From the NCBI RefSeq assembly GCF_030272615.1, contig NC_081412.1:143178247-143242246 (forward strand): a DNA stretch of 64,000 bases, given 5' to 3'. Position numbers and translations under genes: made by a program. A model generated the notes under the pieces. That model did no database searches. It saw nothing but the letters and a program-made list of their open reading frames with translations, and had not been told where the DNA came from. Of the stretch, positions 55,939 through 64,000 are shown one piece after another (positions within the stretch are counted from its first letter, which is position 1; every line of letters begins with the position of its first letter). The DNA comes from Cryptomeria japonica (Eukaryota; Streptophyta; Pinopsida; Cupressales; Cupressaceae).

Positions 55939-57980
55939 ATGGCTCAAACCCGATCACGATCAAGGCAGCGAGAAATAGAAATTGAGGAAGAAGAGGACAA
56001 CCTCAATGAATTTCAAGAAGCACTTGGAGGAAATGTGAATGATGAAAACCCAAGTACTCCCACTCCTTCAACAATCGAAAGGGTTCAGCATAACCCTCAT
56101 TTTAACAGATTATTTGATGAAATATTAAGGAGCAATGCGGATGCTCACTTTTTAAGACTCACTCAAGAAGGAGCCAAACTCCCCTCTAACTTTGATCTTG
56201 CCCAATTAAGACAAGCATCAGAAAGACAAAGTCGCCATGAGGAGGAAAGGCATAGAGATCCCATCAGATATAACATCCCTCGAGGTAACCCACCACCTCC
56301 TCCTCCAAATGAAATGGAGATGTTGCGGCAACAAGTCGAGAATCTTGCCCAACAACTTCATAGTGGTGTCAAGATTAACCAATTCTCACTTAATGACATC
56401 TGTCCCTATCCTTTTGATAGGAATCTTTATATGCCACCCTTTCCACGCGGGTTCGAAACACCAAAATTCAAAAAATATAGAGGAAAGGGAGATCCCCACG
56501 ATCATGTCCGAGAATTTCATTCCGCTTGTCTCGAAGTTGCATATGAAGACACATACTTAATGCGCCTTTTTCCCCAAAGCTTGGGAGGAACAACCACATC
56601 ATGGTTTTCCCGATTACCAGGTGGCATAAGAACATTTGAGGAACTCATCCAGAAGTTCCTATCTCATTACTCTTATAATATTGAACGCGACATCACCATG
56701 GCTGATCTGTGCAATACCAAACAAAAACCAGGTGAATTATTCTCAGTATTCCTGCAACGATGGCGCCAAATGTCTAGCAGACGTTCTCTTCAGTTACCTG
56801 AACGAGAACTAGTGGAAATTTTCATTTCCAACTTAAACGAAGAAATGGAATTTCACCTGGATGTCAAAGATACATATTCTTTTAACGATATGATCACCAA
56901 AGGTATAAAATGTGAAAGGGCACTCATCAAAAAAGGACTCATCAAAATCTTTAATGAACCAAAAGATGGTCCTCGCCCGCGCTTCAATAGCGATAAACCG
57001 AACTTCTGGAACAAGAATAAGAATATCGTCAACGATGGAGTTGTGGATGCTCGGACTGTCCAAAATGCACAACCTGTGGTTCGGTTTGCAGGACAAAATC
57101 CTCCACCTCAAAATAACACAAATTTTCCTCTTAATCAAGGTCGCATCACATCTCATGATGAACCAAGACCTCATCCACAAAAACAAAAACGCACATACAC
57201 TCCCTTAGGGGAACCCATTGAAACAGTGATGCGACAACTCATTTCTCAGAATTTGATCACTCTACCTAAGTTATCAAATTATGAGCCTCAAGTCAAACCG
57301 GCATGGTGGAGAGATACTAAACATTGTGAGTTCCATCAAGGAAGAGGACACAAGACAAGTAATTGTCACCGATTGAAAGATCTCATTCAGGATCTTATTG
57401 ACCGAGGAGAAATTGAAATTGAAGGGCATGACCCAAAAACAACCAATAATGATCATCAGATGTTCAAGAATCCACTTCCATCGCAAGATCAAAGGGGTCC
57501 TTCCACTTCCAGACGAGGTCCTGATACCACTGATTATATGCAAGCTACGTATAATTACACTGTCAATCACCTATATGATGCCAGTGAACAAATTGCAACT
57601 ATCACCTTCAAAAATCCCACCTCAAATTGCAATGTTGTTACGCGTCGCGGCAAAGTTACCATAAAGGCAGCTCCACAAGGCACCACCTCCATCCCAAAGC
57701 AGTACAATCTTGTGGAACAATTATACAAAACCCCTGCACTTATATCCATTTTGGAGCTTTTGCGTCTGTCACCCTCTCATAAAACAATCTTGGATCAAGC
57801 ACTCCAAGAGGCGTCAGTCCCTGCAAACCTGAACACGGACCAATTTCAAGCCATGGTTGGAAATCTAAAGTTATCACCTTGTCTCACTTTTTCCGAAAGT
57901 GACAACTCTTCGTTCCAACAACCTCATAACGCCTCACTCCACATTGAAGGCTTTGTCAACCAACACAGGATCAAGCGAGT
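55939..57980 (+). CDS. Tat-type gag (capsid and nucleocapsid)
   Basis: ATG 55939 (MAQTRSRSRQREIEIEEEED) is preferred over the in-frame ATG at 55834, whose extra residues look non-coding. After an acidic and coiled N-terminus comes the capsid (retrotrans_gag) region, about 56430-56930: FKKYRGKGDPHDHVREFHSA, SLGGTTTSWFSRLPGG, FEELIQKFLSHYS and FLQRWRQMSSRR. A zinc knuckle at 57325-57366 has the form C-x2-H-x4-H-x4-C (CEFHQGRGHKTSNC), with His in place of the second Cys, as in many plant Tat gags. The frame passes without stop into protease. The product would assemble particles around the element RNA. No break lies within this part. Confidence 0.9.
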
Positions 57981-58290
57981 CTTGATCGATAATGGAGCAG
58001 GCCTAAACATTTGTACACTATAGTTGGTCACAGCATTGGGATATGCAATAGAATCAGTGGATCCTCGCAAGAAGATCACCATCAAGGCCTATGATGATGC
58101 AGAGCGTTCATCCAAAGGAGCTGTGGTACTACCAATCCAAGTAGGCCCTATGGTAAAGCATATCATTTGTCAGGTTCTGGACCTTCCTCTGCCATATAAT
58201 CTATTATTAGGGAGACCTTGGATACATGCCATGCAAGCCATTCCATCTACCTACCATCAATGTATCAAGTTCCCACATAATGGTGCAGAG
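57981..58290 (+). pseudogene. Aspartic protease with one in-frame stop
   Basis: The active site is VLIDNGAGLNICTL (Asp at 57988-57990), the same DNG variant as at 36600. TAG at 58021-58023 falls right after it. The rest is intact: VLPIQVGPMVKHIICQ, YNLLLGRPWIHAMQAI and QCIKFPHNGAEI. It would cleave gag-pol. As a single stop separates gag from pol, suppression could be imagined, but the three further stops argue for simple decay. Confidence 0.85.
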
Positions 58291-60177
58291 ATCACAATCC
58301 TGGGCGATGCAAATCCCTTTGCATTTTGCCATAATATCAGCCATCAACCAGAGATTACTGTTCCTAATAATAGGGAAGCCATTTCCTCCACATCATATGT
58401 AAATCCCGCCTCTCTTGCTAGTTCAAACACCCCTATACCCAAGCAAGAAAAGCTTAAGATGAAAGTCGCAGAGGAAGGTCCTGGAGAATACAACTTGAGT
58501 CAGCTCTTTTGTGTGGGACAAATGCCCACTTCTCCTAGAACACATGGTAAACCACAGCAGTTACTCCAGCAACCACTAATCACGTCTGCATGTGCCTTGA
58601 CGCCTTTCATCCTTGGAAAGAGTCAAGAGGAAGAGACACAAGATGAGGACCTAGTGGAATGGATCTATAAAGATCCCATCACCACTGATAAACCGCGAGT
58701 TACACTTCCTACAGAACAGTATGGCAAAGGCCTCCTCATTATGCAAAGAATGGGATATGATGGTCAGAGTGCTTTAGGATACTGCAAACAAGGACGACAT
58801 GAACCTCTACTACCAGAATTCAAGCCCAAAGGTAATACAGGCCTAGGCTTTGAAAAAGAGATCCTTCCTAAACTCAGATTCAAAGGAAAACCTAGCAAAC
58901 CATTTTGCCCACCTACTGCAAAGAGGACACCTTTCATAATCAAAGCACCATCAAACATTATCCCCACTGCCCCATCGAGGCTCACAACCCCACCGCAACC
59001 GTCATCAATATCATTCATCCCACCAAATGAACCAGTAATCCTATCAGCAACACCATTTGTAGCAGCAACTATATTGGAACCCGCAGCAGCATCTATGGCA
59101 CCAGCCATTCCAACAGAAGTCACTAAATCAACACTGCCGATACTTCCAGTGACAAATCCATTAAACCCCATCACAATTCCTACAGCACCGATCACTACAA
59201 AGATACATAAACCAATCACACCTGTCGTGTTTAACTCCAAAGACATCCCAGTATGGTATAGCAATCGGATGCTGGAAAGTGATTCAGAGACCGACTCACA
59301 TGAGTGGGAATTTGATTCTGTACAACTTAATACTTCAGATGAGGAAGACACATCACCACCTCCACCATGCAAAGACATCCCTATTTACGGAGAAGCACAG
59401 ATAAAGACCACTTGGGTTCCTGAGCTGGAAACATCTTCCACAGACCCTACGTCTCATCCTATGCCTGATTCTGACAGGGAAAGTACCATCAACGACCTTC
59501 ACCACACTGTCTTGACCCTCACTGATACCTCTAACAAACTTAATCTAGTCGATGAAGTAATGCCCATTGTCCACCCTGAACTCATCGAATGGAACCAACC
59601 AAATCCCCCATGTCTTGATCTCTTCCAAAATGATGAGGCTATCATTGACTTTTTGGAATTACGGGATAATCTACCAAGCGGGGATCACAAAGCTGGATTC
59701 GCCATTGAACTTAATAGCGCAGCATACTTTGGGGCGGATGCCAAACCTTTCAGCTGCAAAAACATAACAATAAAACATGGATCTTCCAGTGAAAACCACA
59801 CTGTGGCACTGTTTGATCCAACAAAAGTAAAAAGAAAGAGCGTATCCAATGGTGAAAACCTCTTTGAGGCGCCTGAGGATAAAGGGTTTGACATCCTCCC
59901 TGCTAGTACACAACAGGAACGATCCACGATTCTTATTGAGGAAACCAAAGAATACAATGTGGGGACTCCTGAAAACCCTCATATCATACATCTGGCATCT
60001 CTTCTTACTCCAGAGGAACAACCTCAATTCATAGAGTTCTTCCAGAAGCGCCAAATCAACTTTGCATGGTCATATGCAGACATGCCTGGGCTGGATCCTG
60101 ATTTAGTTATGCATCATCTCACAGTAGCAAAAGGAGCCAAACCTGTCAAGCAGAAGCTTCGTAAGATGCATCCTTAG
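58291..60177 (+). pseudogene. Protease-RT linker with G-patch-like segment
   Basis: About 630 codons separate protease from RT. Near 58721-58854 lies GKGLLIMQRMGYDGQSALGY and, after KQGRHEPLLPEFKPKGN, TGLGFEKE. The pattern of Gly and aromatic positions fits a G-patch. The following 58900-59230 is Pro/Thr/Ala-rich low complexity, then an acidic stretch (DSETDSHEWEFDS). From 59950 the text is the RT-proximal linker: HLASLLTPEEQPQFIEFFQK and FAWSYADMPGLDP, seen also in the element at 37990. It ends at TAG 60175-60177 next to the RT. The role of the long low-complexity part is unknown. Confidence 0.7.
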
Positions 60178-61383
60178 ATTGCCATGCTAGTCAAAACCGA
60201 ACTCAAGAAACTCCTGGATGTTGGTTTCATTAGACCAATTGATTATGCAGAATGGATCTCCAATATTGTGCCTGTCGGCAAACCAAAAGGGGGCATCCGC
60301 ATTTGTACAGACTTCAGAGACCTGAATAAGGCATGTCCTAAGGATGACTTCCCCCTTCCAAATATCGACATCATAGTGGATCTAACAGCAGGACATGCCA
60401 TGCTTTCACTCATGGATGGCTTTTCAGGATATAATCAAATAAAGATGGCACCGGAAGATCAACATAATACAGCCTTCACATGTCCATGGGGCACATACTG
60501 CTGGAATGTAATGCCTTTTGGTCTAAAGAATGCAGGAGCGACCTATCAGAGAGCAATGACCACCATCTTCCATGACATGATGCATACCATGATGGAAGAT
60601 TATGTGGATGACTTACTAGCAAAATCACTTACTAGAGAAGGACATCTCCACATCTTAGATCAAATCTTTGATAGACTGGAACAATACCATGTTCGACTCA
60701 ACCCAAAGAAATGTGTCTTTGGAGTAACCTCTGGGAAGCTTCTAGGATACATTGTCTCAAGCAAAGGTATTGAGGTCGATCCAGCAAAGGTAAAGGCAAT
60801 CATGGACATGCCACCTCCAAAGAATATCAGTCAGCTAAGGACACTACAAGGACGGCTTCAATCCATCCGAAGATTCATTGCACAATTGGCTGATAAGTGT
60901 CACCCATTCACACACCTGCTACACAAGAACATACGCTTTCAATGGGATGACAGATGCCAGCAAGCATTTCAGGCACTTAAAGACTATCTCATGAATCCAC
61001 CATTGTTGATGCCACCAGATCCAAGTAGACCATTATTACTCTATATCTCAGCGACAAGTACAGCATTAGGTGTACTACTGGCACAACATAATGCAGAAGG
61101 CAAAGAATGTGCTATATACTACATCTCTCGCACACTGGTTGGCTATGAACTCAATTACACACCTATTGAGCGAGCTTGCCTAGCAGTAATCTTGGCAACC
61201 ACTAAATTGTGACACTATCTATTAACACACAAGGTACAACTCATCGCAAAGATTGATCCACTCAAGTACTTACTCAGCAAAGCAGCATTGATAGGTCGCT
61301 TGGCCAAATGGGTGATGATTCTAAGTGAATTTGACATTGAGTATGTGGACCGTAAGGATATCAAAGGGCAAGTTATTGTAGAT
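60178..61383 (+). pseudogene. Reverse transcriptase and first RNase H, one internal stop
   Basis: RT runs from VGFIRPIDYAEWISNIVPVG through ICTDFRDLNKACPKDDFPLP, LMDGFSGYNQIKMA and MPFGLKNAGATYQRAM to the catalytic YVDDLLAKS (60601-60627), which is intact. RNase H follows: LLLYISATSTALGVLLAQ, YYISRTLVGYELNYTPIERA. TGA at 61210-61212 interrupts it; the same position in the relative at 39140 is Arg, so a CGA to TGA change is likely. The remainder (HYLLTHKVQLIAKIDPLKY) is intact up to TAG 61384-61386. Confidence 0.95.
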
Positions 61384-61386
61384 TAG

Positions 61387-63225
61387 TTGGTCGATGCACC
61401 ACTCATAGGCGATCATCCTCTCATTTCCAATTTTCCAGATGAAGAGATATTCATGATCACAGAAGCACAACCATGGAAACTATATTTTGATGGTTCATAC
61501 ACTAGGCATGGCTCGGGGGCAGGCATTCTGTTTATCACACCTCAAGGTGATAGCATCCCGAAGTCTTACAGGCTCACATTTCCATGCACAAACAACATAG
61601 CAGAGTATGAGGCTTTGATCACAGGACTCAGGCTAGCCATACAATGGAAATTACAAGAACTGCAAGTATATGGCGATTCCCAACTAGTCATTCGACAAGA
61701 AATAGATGAGTATCAAACCAAGGATGATAAACTCATGCCATACAAACAAATGGTGGACAGTCTAAAGACATCATTCACTACTATCACTTTTGAGCAGATA
61801 CCAAGAGATCAGAATCAAGCTGCTGACGCCATGGCTACCATCGTATCTCTCCTAGATCTTCCACAAAATTCAACACGCTACGAGTTCTTGGTAGAACAGC
61901 TTTGGATTCCCGCTTATGATATCCCCGAATCCGAAATGATATATCGCCTTGTCGGTTCTGAATCCCCATGGTACGGTGAGTTCTACACCTATCTCCGTGA
62001 TCACACCCTTCCTCCCAACCAATCAAATAACCAACGAAAAACCTTCATTCGCCAAACTGCTCGATATACCATTATTGCCGAAACCCTATACCGACGTAGT
62101 CTTGATGGTACTCTCCTTCGGTGTCTGGAACAAGATGAGATAACAAAGGCTTTGGAAGAGGTACATGAAGGAATTTGTGGGACTCACTCAAGTGGTCCAT
62201 CACTAGCCAAGAAACTCATGCGAGCTGGATACTATTGGCCATCTATGGAAAAGGATTCCTACTACTTTGTCAGGAAATGCAAGAAATGTCAAGTTCACGG
62301 TGACCTGATACATGCACTAGCACAGGAACTACAACCAATCACAACACCATGGCCTTTTTGTCAATGGGGCCTTGACCTTGTGGGTAAGATTCATCCATCT
62401 TCATCCAATGGCCATAAATTCATTATTACCGCCACTGAATATTTCACAAAGTGGATCGAAGCTGTTCCACTTACCCAAGTCACCGGCAAGCAGATCGCCT
62501 CATTCATCCTCAATTACATCATCTTCCGGTATGGTGTACCCATGTCCATCGTCACAGATAACGGTCTTCCTTTTAAAAATCAGGATGTCCGTGAACTTTG
62601 TGAGAAATTTCATATCCAACACCGCTTTTCCACTCCCTATTACCCACAAGGAAATGGTCAGGCTGAAGCATCCAATAAAAACATATTAAGAATCCTAAAG
62701 AAGACAGTCAATGATGTCGGTCGTGATTGGCATGTTCAATTGAATCTAGCGCTATGGGCATATCGAACTAGCATTCGAACCCCTACAGGTGCAACTCCTT
62801 ATTCATTAGTCTATGGTGCCGAAGCTATCTTACCTATTGAAGTTGAGATACCATCATTACGAGTTTCCTTGCATAAACTCATCGATGATGAAGCATATAG
62901 AGTATCCCGTCTTCAGGACTTAGAGTTACTTGATGAGAAACGACAAGCTGCATACAATCATCTCAAAGCCTATCAGCAGCGCATGAGCAGAAGCTACAAT
63001 CACCGAGTTAGATCTCGTACATTTGAGGTAGGTGATCTTGTTCTTCGAGAAAATCCTCGCAACCAACCAAACAGAGAACATCAAGGCAAGTTTGAATCAA
63101 ATTGGCTCGGCCCATATGTTGTCACTGCTGTATTCGGGTCCGGGGCATATCAGTTGGCTACATCAGAAGGAGAACCGCTTGCAGATCCAATCAACAGCAT
63201 GCACCTCAAACGGTTTTATACCTAA
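61387..63225 (+). CDS. Second RNase H and integrase, intact frame
   Basis: The archaeal-type RNase H shows WKLYFDGSYTRHGSGAGI, TNNIAEYEALITGLRLA, VYGDSQLVIRQ and DQNQAADAMATIV with all four acidic positions. Integrase follows: zinc region with THSSG and KCKKCQVHGD near 62180-62300. The DDE core is WGLDLVGKIHPSSSNGHKF, IVTDNGLPFKNQDVREL and YYPQGNGQAEASNKNI, all three acidic residues present. The C-terminal module FEVGDLVLRENP and NWLGPYVVTAVFGSGAYQL ends MHLKRFYT before TAA at 63223-63225. There is no chromodomain, as usual in Tat. The piece has no stop of its own but depends on read-through of the upstream ones. Confidence 0.93.
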   Translation: MVDAPLIGDHPLISNFPDEEIFMITEAQPWKLYFDGSYTRHGSGAGILFITPQGDSIPKSYRLTFPCTNNIAEYEALITGLRLAIQWKLQELQVYGDSQLVIRQEIDEYQTKDDKLMPYKQMVDSLKTSFTTITFEQIPRDQNQAADAMATIVSLLDLPQNSTRYEFLVEQLWIPAYDIPESEMIYRLVGSESPWYGEFYTYLRDHTLPPNQSNNQRKTFIRQTARYTIIAETLYRRSLDGTLLRCLEQDEITKALEEVHEGICGTHSSGPSLAKKLMRAGYYWPSMEKDSYYFVRKCKKCQVHGDLIHALAQELQPITTPWPFCQWGLDLVGKIHPSSSNGHKFIITATEYFTKWIEAVPLTQVTGKQIASFILNYIIFRYGVPMSIVTDNGLPFKNQDVRELCEKFHIQHRFSTPYYPQGNGQAEASNKNILRILKKTVNDVGRDWHVQLNLALWAYRTSIRTPTGATPYSLVYGAEAILPIEVEIPSLRVSLHKLIDDEAYRVSRLQDLELLDEKRQAAYNHLKAYQQRMSRSYNHRVRSRTFEVGDLVLRENPRNQPNREHQGKFESNWLGPYVVTAVFGSGAYQLATSEGEPLADPINSMHLKRFYT

Positions 63226-64000
63226 GCTGTATAGAGCATCAGGCTCCCCTACATTTCAGAAAAATACCAAAAACATTCAGAAAAATGTCCTAAAGAAAAT
63301 ACAAAAACATTCAAAGAAGTAAAGAAAAATCATACATCCAAACGGTGAACAACCACTCCGGTGGCACCTTGGGTAAGTATGATGGTGAAAATATGGCAAA
63401 CAGGTGCCACTCGTAAAGGCAATGGCTCCAGTATCTTTCAGGCTCGTTGCAATCACATTCAGGCACACCTACATCCATCCATCCCAACCACGACTTGTTA
63501 TTTGATCTACAATTAAGAAAGTACTCCATGCATCTAGCATCCCACCTTTTCATAGTCAGGTCTACAAACTGGGGGCAATACCCTTACCCTAGTGATGGAA
63601 GTGGATTCTACATTATCTTGTATATCATTACGCTCTTCATTTAGGCAAATCATCAGAAAATATCAAAAACATTCAAAAATGACTCTCAGAAAAATACCAA
63701 AAACATTCAAAATTGTTTCACAAAATCCATAAAACATCGGAAAACCCATCAAAAATCACACAAAAACATGGCAACACCTTGTACATATTTATCCGATCAG
63801 ATACAAAATAAACATTGACAACTACTCACACACTGACCATTTACCAATCAACCCAACACAATCGACATCAACAAATCCAAACCTGTCTTTAAACAAGGAT
63901 GCATCCTTCCTTACCAAAACAAAGACAAGATGACATTTTCTTTGACAAGAAAATTCTGTTAAGCTATCAAATGCTTGGTTGATTTGTGAGTACAATCGTT
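63226..64000 (+). other. Region after pol, no gene recognised
   Basis: It contains repeats of GAAAAATACCAAAAACATTC (63257, 63689 and variants). An 80-codon minus-strand frame (63311-63553) has no recognised domain. The relative at 33.7 kb has its antisense PMD gene in this part, so a similar gene may lie beyond the edge. The 3' LTR is not reached. Confidence 0.5.

Larger units (their letters stand above)
51836..64000 (+). mobile_element. Young Tat-type Ty3/gypsy element, 3' end outside the window
   Basis: The 5' LTR is at 51836-53207, PBS at 53210, a leader of about 2.7 kb, and one gag-pol frame from 55939 to 63225. The left flank GTATC (51831-51835) should recur after the 3' LTR. It inserted into a copia integrase on the opposite strand. 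Only four stop codons interrupt gag-pol (58021, 60175, 61210, 61384), all in the same frame and with no frameshift. That is far less decay than in the other elements here. Confidence 0.95.

Noticed and set aside
59671-60054. Minus-strand ORFs opposite the gypsy pol linker (also 58764-59378)
   Set aside because: They are shadows of the strongly coding plus strand.

Overview
The window is plant nuclear DNA from a repeat-rich genome, probably a large-genome seed plant; a gymnosperm is possible but the sequence does not prove it. The evidence is one intron-containing nitrate transporter gene of the plant NRT2 family lying in a mass of nested LTR retrotransposons. These are Ty1/copia and Ty3/gypsy of the plant Tat type (two RNase H domains), with one LINE relic, two tRNA-derived SINEs and one TIR element. 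All calls come from reading the sequence; no database search was run.

Layout. 1-1645 is an LTR of the same family as the gypsy element at 33.7-46.4 kb. 2646-9953 is a decayed but structurally complete copia element (LTRs, PBS, PPT, TCTTT target duplication). It sits in the leader of an older minus-strand gypsy element whose 21-bp repeat array, tRNA-Lys-type PBS and LTR follow at 9960-11444. 11902-23568 is a minus-strand element with 2.0-2.6 kb LTRs and about 7 kb of interior without gag or pol (LARD-like). It split a 35-bp tandem array and itself hosts a TIR element, a solo copia LTR and two SINEs. 23.9-26.4 kb is a LINE relic; 26807-28409 is a solo LTR.

The only apparent intact host gene is NRT2 (29833-32903, three exons, 508 residues). 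It has a minisatellite just upstream and another repeat family in intron 1.

33728-46406 is a decayed Tat-type gypsy element without a gag core. Between pol and the 3' LTR it carries an antisense, intron-containing plant mobile domain (PMD) gene. 47387-48023 is a possible solo LTR. 48.26-51.84 kb is part of a minus-strand copia element, broken by a solo LTR (48840-50107) and by a young Tat-type gypsy element (51836 to beyond 64000). That element's gag-pol frame is continuous except for four stop codons.

The observations most worth following up are these. (1) Two different gypsy leaders carry 13-unit arrays of a GCGCT-centred motif with 20- and 21-bp periods just downstream of the PBS. (2) One PBS appears complementary to about 40 nt of tRNA-Trp, the whole 3' half. 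(3) The antisense PMD gene keeps its introns inside a retroelement. (4) A G-patch-like segment lies between protease and RT in both Tat-type elements.
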